From NCBI RefSeq assembly GCF_003007675.1, contig NZ_PXNP01000085.1, forward strand, positions 147,960 through 211,959: a DNA stretch of 64,000 nucleotides. The letters are read 5' to 3'. The first letter of the stretch is position 1; each line of letters starts with the position of its first letter. A model generated the notes under the pieces. That model was not told the origin of the DNA. It saw only the letters and a program-made list of their open reading frames with translations, and searched no databases. The position numbers and the translations under genes were made by a program. The stretch comes from Marinobacter fuscus (GTDB lineage: Bacteria > Pseudomonadota > Gammaproteobacteria > Pseudomonadales > Oleiphilaceae). Below, piece by piece: positions 54,240 to 62,515 of the stretch.

Positions 54240-54273
54240 CACTGGCAAGGCCGGGAGGCTTTGCCGGTGTTTG
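54240..54273 (+). terminator. Terminator-like hairpin after ppiC
   Basis: A 13-bp stem with two G-T pairs and loop GGGA lies 12 bases after the ppiC stop, followed by a weak T-tract (TTTGCTTG). It marks the boundary with the defence island. Confidence 0.6.
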
Positions 54274-54286
54274 CTTGCAGGTGTCT

Positions 54287-55048
54287 TTAATTTGTAATCG
54301 CCATCGCCATACCGTCCAGCTTCTCTTTGGTCTTTTCCCACTTGGGCATCACCCGGTTCATCAGCCGATAGAAGCGTTCGCTGTGATTATGCTCGGCGAT
54401 GTGGCAAAGCTCATGCAATATCACATAGTCAATGCACTCACGAGGCGCTTTAACCAGGTGCGGGTTCAGAGTGATTCGACCACTGGGTGAGCAACTGCCC
54501 CATTGGGTTTGCATGGTCAGTATGCGCAGAGGTGGGCGCTCATCCACCCAAAGGGCCTGCTCCAGCATGGCATCAAGGCGCTTGGCAAAGGTTTCTTTGG
54601 CCCGCTCTTTGTACCAGTCGGTCAACCGTTCTTTCACCTTGTCGGTAGACTTTACTCGAACTGACACTTCCAGCTTGCCGCGCAGCAGTTTCACGCCTTG
54701 AACCTGCTCAGGGGTTTCAATCACTTTCAGCAGGTACCGTTTCCCAAGGTAGTAATGGCTTTCGCCACTGATGTACTGGCGCGGTGTAATGAACTCAAGC
54801 TGTTTTCGAAAGTCCCTGAGTTGCTCGTATATCCAACGTCCACGCTTTTTAACAGCCGATAGAACCGCCTCGCTGTCCGCATCTTCGGGAGCGGATGCGA
54901 TTACCCGACAGTCCGGATGAACCTTGATCAATACCTTGCCAGTGGCTTGCGGGCGCTTAACGCGCTCAAACGTAATCTGCTCGTCACCGTAGCAAAAGCT
55001 CATGGTCTGGCCTGTTTTTTCGGGACGGCGTTTAATCGGCACATTCAT
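54287..55048 (-). CDS. YgjP-type zinc metallopeptidase (M48/DUF45), restriction-locus associated
   Basis: A 253-residue protein with the zinc motif HELCHIAEHNHSERFYRLM near the C terminus (HExxH plus downstream His). The family contains E. coli YgjP and is often encoded next to type I restriction genes. Its natural substrate is unknown. The gene overlaps or abuts the hsdR stop, so translation is coupled. The ATG at 55048 is used, but a TTG at 55066 would overlap hsdR by 4 bases and is also possible. The length of about 250 residues is usual. Confidence 0.85.
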   Translation of the reverse strand: MNVPIKRRPEKTGQTMSFCYGDEQITFERVKRPQATGKVLIKVHPDCRVIASAPEDADSEAVLSAVKKRGRWIYEQLRDFRKQLEFITPRQYISGESHYYLGKRYLLKVIETPEQVQGVKLLRGKLEVSVRVKSTDKVKERLTDWYKERAKETFAKRLDAMLEQALWVDERPPLRILTMQTQWGSCSPSGRITLNPHLVKAPRECIDYVILHELCHIAEHNHSERFYRLMNRVMPKWEKTKEKLDGMAMAITN

Positions 55049-55062
55049 CTGGTTATACCCGT

Positions 55063-58000
55063 TCAAGCACCGTTTAACCCCACTCGAGTGATCTGAACAA
55101 TCATCTCAACAACCTTCTTGGCCTGATCCATGCCGCCGCCAATGGCTTTGCATTCCTGGAACATGCGCGGCAGTAGCTTTTTGCGAATATCGGCTTCGAT
55201 GTTTTGCGGATTGATGGAGTTTTCCGCGACAGAGGTTTCTACCGCCTGGTCAATGTCAAAGGCCACTTTGACCCACTTATCTTGAACTTGCTGGTCGAGC
55301 ACAGAAAGAGCTTCCGGCAATACCTTTTTGAATACACCAAAATAGGCCTGAGCATGGCGGTTACCGGCAAAGGCATCAGGTATGTCGTTTAAGCGCCTGT
55401 CTTGAACTTGCTCTTCAAATTCACGGAACAGCATGTACTGCTTCAGTGGGTGGTCGAATAGCTTTTCGGCCTCTTCAATGGCCTGGCGCAGCAGCTTGGA
55501 AAACGCTTCCTGTGCATAGGGATCGTCCCGCAGCTCCTGCTCAATCATACGCGTTACGCGGGTTTTGATAATGTCGGTTTCGTTGCGGGTTTTATCTTCG
55601 CTCCAGTCTTCTGGCTGTTGCTTTTGCCCCATCTTGCCTACTTCATACACGCCACCGGGCTCTTTAACCTCAACTCCCACCACATGCTTATCCAGCAGCT
55701 TTTTCACCTGTTCGGCGTATTCGTCGTAGTCAATCTTCTCGCCCGCATCTTGTTGCACCAGTTGGCGCAGACTGGAAAACTGCTTCACCGTTTCTTTGTA
55801 GTGGCGACGATCCTGGTCGCTAAAGCTCTTGTCTTCAAAGAAGGTGGCCGATTGCAGCGCAATCTTCAAACAGCTGGCGAAGGCCGTGAGGGCTTCGTAG
55901 AAGTCCTCACGTACTTTCAGGTGCACATCCACCAGCTCGCCCTCTCTGTCTTCAATCTTCGGCACCAGCACCTGACGCAATTGCTCAATATCGTTCTTGT
56001 TTTTCACGCCATCGAATATGGCCCACAGCTGCTTATAGAGCTGTGGCAGGCGCTTGTACTCGGTACTCATCTGGTTATAGAGGCCAGCAATATCATTAAT
56101 GTCGTAACCGCCCTGAGTACGGGAGGCCAGATCCTGATATTTCTGAATGGTGGTATCCAGTTCGGCCAGAATGCCGCGATAGTCGATGAGCAAGCCAAAT
56201 TTCTTCTTCGGGTGCAGGCGATTTACCCGCGCAATGGCCTGAATCAGATTGTGCTCTTTCAGTGGCTTGTCGATGTACAGTACCGTGTTTTTCGGCTCAT
56301 CGAAGCCGGTGAGCAACTTATCGACCACGATCACAATCTTCAGTGAATCATCTTTGTCGAAGCGTTCGATAATATGTTTGGTGTAGGCCTGTTCATCCCC
56401 AGAACCAAAGAGAGCGCCCACGTTGTCTTTCCACCACTGGGTCACTTCCGGTGTGGTGGCCTCATCGACAGCGGTATTACCTTCACGGCTATCCGGCGGG
56501 CTCATCACCACCGCAGATTCAAACAAGCCTGCCTCGTCCAGATACTTTTTGTACTTGATAGCAGAGGCCTTGCTGTCGCAGGCCAATTGGCCTTTCAAAC
56601 CTTCGTCGATGTTCTTTACGAAGTGGTTGGCAATATCCAGTGCCACCAAGCGAATGCGGTCATCCGCACCGTATACCTGGCCTTTTTTGGCAAACTTGCG
56701 CTTTAAGTCAGCTTTTTGCTCGTCTGAAAGACCTTCGGTAATGCGCTCAAACCAACTGTCGATGGCGCGTTCATTCACATCCAGATCGGGAATGCGTTCT
56801 TCGTACAGCAGTGGTGTCACCGTCTGGTCTTCTACGGCGCGCTGCATGGTGTAAGCGTGCACAATGGGGCCAAACTTATTGGTGGTCTTGTCGTCTTTTA
56901 ACAGTGGTGTGCCGGTGAAGGCGACAAAGGCAGCATTGGGCAGCGCCTGCTTCATGCGGATATGGTTTTCACCACCCTGGCTGCGGTGGCCTTCATCAAT
57001 CAGCACAATGATGTCAGAACTGTGGTTTACACACTCCGGCATTTTGGTGGCGGTATTAAACTTCTGGATCAGCGAGAAGATAATCCGCTCAGTGCCTTTG
57101 CCAATCTGTTCAGCCAGGCGTTTGCCAGAGGTGGCCATCGCCGCTTCTTTGTCTTTCCTACCGGCCAGCTCACCGCCAGAGGCAAAGGTTTTGCTCAGCT
57201 GGGTTTCCAGGTCTACCCGGTCAGTCACCACCACAATGCGGCATTGCTTCAGGCTCTCGTGAAGGATCAGTGCCTTACTTAAAAACACCATCGTGAATGA
57301 CTTGCCCGAACCCGTGGTATGCCAAATCACACCGCCCTCACGCCCTCCGGTGCTGCTGCGGGTATTGATGCGCTCAATCAGCCGCTTGATACCAAATACC
57401 TGCTGATAACGGGCGACGATTTTGCCAGCCTTTTTATCGAACAAGGTGAAGTAACGGGTCATCTCCAGCAACCGGGCAGGGCTTAACAAGCTGATCAGCA
57501 TTTGATCCTGGCCAGTAACCGCAAGCTCCCCCGCAGCGGTCAGGCTCTGATACCAATCCAGATCTTTTGCCGGGCGGTGGCTGAATAAGCCTGCCAGCTG
57601 CTCATCTTTGAGTTTTGTATTTTTGATGGCGTACATCTGGCTATCTGCGATGTCTTCTTCACGCCAGGCAGCCCAGAATTTAGCGGGCGTGCCGCAGGTA
57701 CCATAACGGCCTTCGTTGCCGTTTATGGACAGCAGCATTTGGCTATAGGCGAACAGTAGCGGGATTTCATCATGGCGCTGGTTACGCAGGCTTTGCGAAA
57801 TGCCCTCGTCAATGGTGGGGCCTCCCCCTTTTCCAGACCGGGCCTTGCCATCCGGGCGCTTCGCCTCAATCACAACCAGAGGAATACCGTTTACAAAGCA
57901 GACAATATCGGGTCTTCGCTTGTCTTGAAATGAAGAGCCGACGCCGCCCGAGCGGGTAACGGTAAACTCTTCGGTAAACACAAAGCTGTTGTTGGCCGGG

Positions 58001-58386
58001 TTCTGCCAATCAATCAGCGCAACCGTCGGGCTGGCCTTTTTACCATCCACAAACTCAGTGACGGAGATGCCATACAGCAGGTGGTTGTACAGGCGTTCGT
58101 TGGCCGTTAACAAGCCTTCGTTAAGTGCAGGGCTGCACACCTCGGCAATCAGGTTGTCGATAGCCTTTTCAGACAGCGGGTAGCTGTTACCGGCAAAGGT
58201 AAACGTGCGCTTTTGAAGCTCACCGCGCAGCACCTGGCGTAAAACCACTTCATCGGCTTTACCACCACGGGCAGCTAACGCGAGTTCAGGGGAGAGGAAC
58301 GACCACCCGAGGTTGGTCAACAACGTCAGCGCCGGTAACTTGGCGCTGTATTCTTCCTGAAACTTCGGGGCATGGGGTTCAGCCAT
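55063..58386 (-). CDS. hsdR: Type I restriction endonuclease subunit R
   Basis: A 1107-residue HsdR, the motor and nuclease subunit of a type I restriction enzyme. N-terminal nuclease PD-(D/E)xK: Asp160 (RRPDIVCF) and Glu174-Lys176 (VVIEAKRPD). Helicase motifs: Walker A TTGSGKS (about 357-363), DEGH box (VLIDEGHRSQGG), motif III (VAFTGTPLL), motif V/VI (VDKLLTGFDEP, QAIARVNRL). The C-terminal domain is intact. No hsdM or hsdS was found within this window, so it cannot act alone unless those subunits are encoded elsewhere. The ATG at 58386 is chosen with AAGGA 10 bases upstream. Confidence 0.95.
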   Translation of the reverse strand: MAEPHAPKFQEEYSAKLPALTLLTNLGWSFLSPELALAARGGKADEVVLRQVLRGELQKRTFTFAGNSYPLSEKAIDNLIAEVCSPALNEGLLTANERLYNHLLYGISVTEFVDGKKASPTVALIDWQNPANNSFVFTEEFTVTRSGGVGSSFQDKRRPDIVCFVNGIPLVVIEAKRPDGKARSGKGGGPTIDEGISQSLRNQRHDEIPLLFAYSQMLLSINGNEGRYGTCGTPAKFWAAWREEDIADSQMYAIKNTKLKDEQLAGLFSHRPAKDLDWYQSLTAAGELAVTGQDQMLISLLSPARLLEMTRYFTLFDKKAGKIVARYQQVFGIKRLIERINTRSSTGGREGGVIWHTTGSGKSFTMVFLSKALILHESLKQCRIVVVTDRVDLETQLSKTFASGGELAGRKDKEAAMATSGKRLAEQIGKGTERIIFSLIQKFNTATKMPECVNHSSDIIVLIDEGHRSQGGENHIRMKQALPNAAFVAFTGTPLLKDDKTTNKFGPIVHAYTMQRAVEDQTVTPLLYEERIPDLDVNERAIDSWFERITEGLSDEQKADLKRKFAKKGQVYGADDRIRLVALDIANHFVKNIDEGLKGQLACDSKASAIKYKKYLDEAGLFESAVVMSPPDSREGNTAVDEATTPEVTQWWKDNVGALFGSGDEQAYTKHIIERFDKDDSLKIVIVVDKLLTGFDEPKNTVLYIDKPLKEHNLIQAIARVNRLHPKKKFGLLIDYRGILAELDTTIQKYQDLASRTQGGYDINDIAGLYNQMSTEYKRLPQLYKQLWAIFDGVKNKNDIEQLRQVLVPKIEDREGELVDVHLKVREDFYEALTAFASCLKIALQSATFFEDKSFSDQDRRHYKETVKQFSSLRQLVQQDAGEKIDYDEYAEQVKKLLDKHVVGVEVKEPGGVYEVGKMGQKQQPEDWSEDKTRNETDIIKTRVTRMIEQELRDDPYAQEAFSKLLRQAIEEAEKLFDHPLKQYMLFREFEEQVQDRRLNDIPDAFAGNRHAQAYFGVFKKVLPEALSVLDQQVQDKWVKVAFDIDQAVETSVAENSINPQNIEADIRKKLLPRMFQECKAIGGGMDQAKKVVEMIVQITRVGLNGA

Positions 58387-58436
58387 CAATATCAATTCCT
58401 TGTTGTTTCTATTGCGGGCTTTGAGAGAGAGCTCCT

Positions 58437-58899
58437 TCAGAGCTTGCCGTAATCCGGCCCGGCTGGCAGCTCCCGTGTATCTGAATGCAGCTCACCTGTA
58501 TTTACAGAAGGGTCACCTGTATTTGCGCCAAGGTCACCTGTATTCGAGCTTTCCGCTGCAAATAGGGGAGATCCCCTTTCCGTGGCGGACGGCCAGAGCG
58601 TCCAGCGCCTCAGATGGTACCGTTTGTTCAACGTGCTCACTGCAGTTGGCCTGTAAGTTACCAAGCAGCTTATCGGTGTTATCAACACCCGAAACATAAA
58701 ACTGGTTGTGCTGTGCATCCGGCTCACTTACACCCAGCAGCAAATAACCACCACCCAGCCCGGGCTCGTTAGCAAAAGCACACACAGTCTGCATCACCGA
58801 GCTACCTATCTCGCTACCACGTTTGGCTTCAATGCGCGGGCATTCATCCAGTTGGCGCAATTGTTCCAGTAAGGATTCCGCAGAGAAGTCGTTTGGCAT
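58437..58899 (-). pseudogene. Degenerate AlbA_2 (Schlafen-type) domain gene with internal deletion
   Basis: The ATG at 58899 (AGGGG 6 bases upstream) opens a frame with an AlbA_2 N terminus (RIEAKRGSEIGSSVMQTVCAFANEPGLGGGYLLLGV), the putative DNA-binding half of ATP-binding proteins often found in restriction loci. It ends early at 58534. A second frame downstream encodes four 7-residue units (NTGDLGA, NTGDPSV, NTGELHS, DTRELPA), which look like the hinge of the full-length protein, and stops at 58437. The two halves are out of frame, and the long middle part of the usual ~450-residue protein is missing. It lies 50 bases upstream of hsdR on the same strand. Confidence 0.6.
58461..58544 (-). 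repeat. Four tandem 21-bp coding repeats
   Basis: Units at 58524-58544, 58503-58523, 58482-58502 and 58461-58481, read on the minus strand, each encode N/D-T-G/R-D/E plus three variable residues. The first three begin with AATACAGGTGA. The repeat lies in the degenerate AlbA_2-type gene. Confidence 0.8.
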
Positions 58900-58960
58900 A
58901 ACTGGCCCCTGTGTTCTGAATAGGTACTGCCAGAAGCCTGGCACTGTATTTTTCCTGACA

Positions 58961-58984
58961 TCCGGGGGCTGTTTGGATAGTCAT
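58961..58984 (-). repeat. hsdR-start-like fragment B
   Basis: From an ATG at 58984 the minus strand reads MTIQTAPGCQEKYSARL, which resembles the hsdR N terminus MAEPHAPKFQEEYSAKL. It lies between the RhuM and AlbA_2 remnants. The frame soon diverges, so only the beginning is preserved. The coordinates cover the start of the fragment; the similarity runs on into lower positions. Confidence 0.5.
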
Positions 58985-59049
58985 TCCGGCCCTTTATTTC
59001 TTTGGTGGCTGCCAGTGCAAAAATTTCCGCACCCGAAGGCGCATGTCGC

Positions 59050-59527
59050 TCATCGCTCACTCGCCCGGATATCTCGGATGCGTTCGAGCAATTCGTCAAA
59101 AATAGTCCGTTACCGCTGAGGCAGCCACAGGTAGATTTTTCAGGCGCGCGTCGTCAATCGCAAAGCCTTTTGTCAGATAATCGCCCAAGGTGCGTGTTGC
59201 CCACTGCCGAAATTGGGTACCACAGGTCGAGCGAACCCAGTAGCCCATGGCAATAATCAGGGGCAGCGCGTAGAGCTGTGTCAGATACTCTTTGCCATCA
59301 GCGGCAGTTGTAAACCTGGAGTTGACAACTGCCGCTTCAGCCAGCCCCCCGTCTGACAAAACGCCCTTCACATGCTTGCTGATGTTCTGTTTTCTGGTCT
59401 GGTACAGCTCCGCCATTTCCAGCTGGGTCAGCCATACCTGGCCACCCAGCTCGCGTAGTACGAACTGAGATTGGCCATCGTCGGTGGTGTAGAGGATCAC
59501 GTCATTTTTTATGCCGGTACCTATCAC
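59050..59527 (-). pseudogene. Frameshifted, truncated RhuM-family gene
   Basis: The first 143 codons encode a good RhuM N terminus (NDVILYTTDDGQSQFVLRELGGQVWLTQLEMAELYQTRKQNISKHV and TQFRQWATRTLGDYLTKGFAIDDARLKN). The frame stops at 59096 inside a run of five A (plus strand, 59098-59102). Removing one base restores DYFDELLERIRDIRASER, the normal continuation, up to another stop at 59050. The usual protein is about 330-350 residues, so the C-terminal half is also missing. RhuM proteins are common accessory genes in type I restriction loci, with unclear function. Confidence 0.75.
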
Positions 59528-59558
59528 CCTGTCTGAGCAGGAACCTCAGCACTGGTCA

Positions 59559-59603
59559 CTTGGCACTACATTCTTCCTGAAATTTGGGTGTGTATTGTGT
59601 CAT
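59559..59603 (-). repeat. hsdR-start-like fragment A
   Basis: From an ATG at 59603 the minus strand encodes MTQYTPKFQEECSAK followed by a stop. The core TTTCAGGAAGAAT is identical to the hsdR start region, and the following bases match except for a few substitutions. A ribosome-site-like AGAGAG precedes it. It lies between herA and the RhuM remnant. Confidence 0.65.
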
Positions 59604-59648
59604 TCGTTATCTCTCTTCAACGCCTGATACCCGAGGTGCAGCTTCAGG

Positions 59649-61397
59649 TTAGGGTTTCGTTCTATTTTGTCGGCGCATGTTTTCTACAGCCAATGCAAAA
59701 TCGGCATTGGTAGCGTCTTCTTGCCAACGAGACCAGAAATCAATTGTTGCGCTCAGTGGCTTTTCAGCAGGAGGATCAATTTTTATTCTACTCGGCAGTA
59801 GTACCGAGTCTCCTACAACCATGGCTTCGCCAACATCCATGATGGGTAATGCTTCTAAGAGGCTTTCTAGGCTTTCTGGTAGTAATTTTCGAACAGTTGC
59901 TTGGTCATCCGCGTTTGTTAAACGCAATGAAATGATGTTGTTACACTGGCTTAGAATGGTGGCACTTACATCTGAAGGCCGTTGGCTCACAATCATGAGT
60001 GCAACGCCGTATTTTCGACCTTCCTTAGCTATCTTCTCAAATGCTTCGACCGCTCTGCGTTCAACTGGGTTACCTTCTTTTCTTGGCAGATATAGGTGAG
60101 CTTCATCGCAGACAAAAGCAACTGGTCTGCGGCTATTCGGATCAGTCCAGAATTGAACCTGATAGATAATACGAGCAACCAGTCCAATGATGACTGGCAG
60201 TATGTCAGCAGGAACCTCTGAGAAGTCGATTACTTTTATGCTTTGCTTTTGATTGCCAAAACCCATCAGTTTTTCAGCAATCATGCTCAACGAACCGTAT
60301 TGATTGAATTTTTGAGGGCTTTTGAAAAGGAATCCGTAACGCCGATCACTTAGCCGGCTTCTAATTCTCACCAAAAGTCGCGAAAATTCACCATTGAATG
60401 GCCCGCTTTTGTCCCCCTTGCCATCAGCGCGAGGCACTCTATGGTCTTCATTGAGAAACCTTAGTTTTTCTACAACATCTTCAATTGAAAAAGGGATCGG
60501 ACTATCTAACGTGAATGACTTTAATAAATCATTGCGTCCATTTTCCTCTAAAAATGCTTTCTTATTTTCCGTAATTGCATCTTGCACAACCACCACTTGG
60601 TTATGTGCACTGAACTCGCTGCGATCAACGAATAATGATTGAATCTCTTCCGAATTAAGCAACCAGTACGGCAGAAAGAGCAGTGAGTCATCATCTGCGT
60701 CAACCTCATCCGGCCCAGGTACTCTCAGCTGCTTAGCATAAGAAAGTTCCTTGTACTCACCATGCAGGTCGAATACAACAAGGTTTGAAGAAGGTAGCTG
60801 TGAGCTTCTTTCCAAAATAGAGGCAACCGTCCATGATTTACCAGAGCCGGTACTGCCAAGCAAAGCGGCATGCCGCTGGAAAAGCTTATTGCCATCGACA
60901 TAAGCCCGTGCTTTTTCATTAAGCTTATAAGAGCCCAGTTCCAGTGAGTGTTCTCCATCACCACACTCAGAAATCACACGCATGAATTCTTCTAGATGAG
61001 CGTCTTTAAGCACGTAACAGGTTGAGTCAATTTCAGGGACGTGATCAAGTGATCGTGAAAACTTATATTTTTGAACGATTGCATCCCAGCGGGCTGCACC
61101 CATCAGCGTGATCTTAACTGTATTGACTACGCTATCTTCAAAAGCGTCTATCTCGTCAAAATCATCTTCAGCTATTTCCTGTGTAAGTGGCTGAGTGACT
61201 ACCGCTTTGATGACTTTATCAATCATGCCAATCAGCCAACATTCAGTTGCACCGCTAAGTTGTACGGTTACAAGTTGTCCAACTCTGGCTTTACGTAGAT
61301 CTTTATCACTGTTAACCAGAATGGTTACTTTTCGGGTGTCAACTTCACGGATGTTGCCAAGTGTGTAGCTGTCATCATTGAAAGTAAAAAGTGCCAT
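59649..61397 (-). CDS. herA: HerA-family hexameric ATPase/helicase of a SIR2-HerA (Nezha-type) defence system
   Basis: A 582-residue HerA. The N-terminal HAS-barrel-like part (about 1-100) is followed by the RecA-type core: Walker A GSTGSGKS at 181-188, Walker B VAFVCDEAHLYLPRKEG near 427 and arginine-finger region EGRKYGVALMIVSQRPSDVS. HerA forms a hexamer and in SIR2-HerA systems assembles with SIR2 into a complex that depletes NAD+ or cuts DNA on phage infection (family knowledge). The start lies 1 base after the SIR2 stop. The region is noticeably AT-richer than the rest of the window, a sign of transfer. The gene itself looks intact. Confidence 0.88.
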   Translation of the reverse strand: MALFTFNDDSYTLGNIREVDTRKVTILVNSDKDLRKARVGQLVTVQLSGATECWLIGMIDKVIKAVVTQPLTQEIAEDDFDEIDAFEDSVVNTVKITLMGAARWDAIVQKYKFSRSLDHVPEIDSTCYVLKDAHLEEFMRVISECGDGEHSLELGSYKLNEKARAYVDGNKLFQRHAALLGSTGSGKSWTVASILERSSQLPSSNLVVFDLHGEYKELSYAKQLRVPGPDEVDADDDSLLFLPYWLLNSEEIQSLFVDRSEFSAHNQVVVVQDAITENKKAFLEENGRNDLLKSFTLDSPIPFSIEDVVEKLRFLNEDHRVPRADGKGDKSGPFNGEFSRLLVRIRSRLSDRRYGFLFKSPQKFNQYGSLSMIAEKLMGFGNQKQSIKVIDFSEVPADILPVIIGLVARIIYQVQFWTDPNSRRPVAFVCDEAHLYLPRKEGNPVERRAVEAFEKIAKEGRKYGVALMIVSQRPSDVSATILSQCNNIISLRLTNADDQATVRKLLPESLESLLEALPIMDVGEAMVVGDSVLLPSRIKIDPPAEKPLSATIDFWSRWQEDATNADFALAVENMRRQNRTKP

Positions 61398-61398
61398 G

Positions 61399-62282
61399 TT
61401 ACCCCCCTAAAAATTCGTTGGTAAAAGCGTCAAAACGCCATAATTCCTTATCATCAATATGTAGCCAGTTTTCATACTTTGAGTTGTAGATCCTACTTTT
61501 GTCTGAGTCAGCCTGTTTGCAGATGAGCCACATGTTCGGACATTTGCCTAGCCACTCTTCAATTCTCGGGTTTGAATCCCGAGTAATCACCAAAGCACGG
61601 CATTGGTCTTGTTCAAGCTTTTGCCTAAATGCGTTGTTAACAAGCTGGGAATCGTTAAAGCCAAACCCTAAAAATAGGAAGCTAGTATGGTTTCCGACAG
61701 CTATGTCGTACTCGGCTAACTGTGCTCTGTCCTTGTGTAATCGTTGATATTTGGCCGTACCTGGAGTGATCATGGCTCGAACAACGCCACTAGGTTTGTT
61801 GAGTATCCAGCTGTTACATTCAATAAGCTGGGCTTCCCATTCAAATGTATTTAACGAACCGTGCGGCTTGTGTAAGCGAACATGTTTACATTCAACAACT
61901 CTTGGTGGCTGCCTCGGTCTGCCAAGACCTTTCTGAATGGATTGAACTGACTTTTTTGCTTCACCCCAATCGTAGCGACGAAGGAACCCACCGTGAAATC
62001 CGGTAATGTAGGGAATCTTGTGCCGAATTAAGGCGTATTCAGCCAGCAAATCGTAATTTGGCGTAGCGACGTGAAGTTGTTTATCAGCCTGCGGCAAAGC
62101 TTCAACCAGCTTTTTCAATAGCGAGCCAGCAGGCCAATCGCATGAGCCAGACATAATTGAGTGGGCGTAAGCATTATCGTGGTACGCAACAAAGCTGGCA
62201 GTAAGTTCGACTATTTGGTTGGTCAGAACCTCATCTTTGATGAAGTCCATTGCAGATTCAAAATCATGACTACCAACATTAA
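61399..62282 (-). pseudogene. SIR2-domain effector gene truncated by an IS element
   Basis: The open frame continues from the insertion junction at 62282 (codons NVGSHDFESAMDFIKDE) to a stop at 61399, so the 5' end of the gene, with its start and the NAD-binding GAGxS motif, has been removed. The rest shows TPNYD (the TxNxD-like motif, residues 63-67 counted from the first internal ATG at 62250) and the catalytic-type His in HKPHGSLN (His130). This is a SIR2_2-type NADase domain as in SIR2-HerA systems. The internal ATG has no ribosome site. The protein is expected to be inactive. Confidence 0.8.
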
Positions 62283-62302
62283 CCCGCCTTATTCACGAGG
62301 GC
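62283..62302. repeat. Left terminal inverted repeat of the IS element
   Basis: CCCGCCTTATTCACGAGGGC begins directly after TTAA and pairs with the right end at 63981-64000 (17 of 20 bases). Confidence 0.85.
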
Positions 62303-62515
62303 GCTGATTGAGCGGTCTGAAGGTACTGGCTGTTGGCATTGCTTATCAGGATTCGCATCTTCAGCGCGAGTGGCTGTTGAGTAATGCCAGAACGCAGCCC
62401 TTTTCCTACTTACTTATAGCTCTTTGGAATCAATTGCGACCGTCCAAGCAGCCGTGATCGCCGACCGCCGCTCCGGTCGCTCGCTTTCTGATGCTGTGGT
62501 GGTCTCGCAGGAGCG

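Noticed and set aside
58461..58544. Four 21-bp repeats considered as a CRISPR-like array
   Set aside because: The units are contiguous with no spacers, are codon-phased and encode heptads, so this is a coding tandem repeat.
58806..59099. 97-codon minus-strand frame between the RhuM and AlbA_2 remnants
   Set aside because: It spans the junction between two remnants and is in a different frame from both. No ribosome site or domain was seen, so it is probably scar sequence.
59649..61397. HerA as part of a HerA-NurA DNA-end-resection pair
   Set aside because: No NurA nuclease gene is adjacent. The partner is a SIR2-domain gene, which fits the SIR2-HerA defence type instead.
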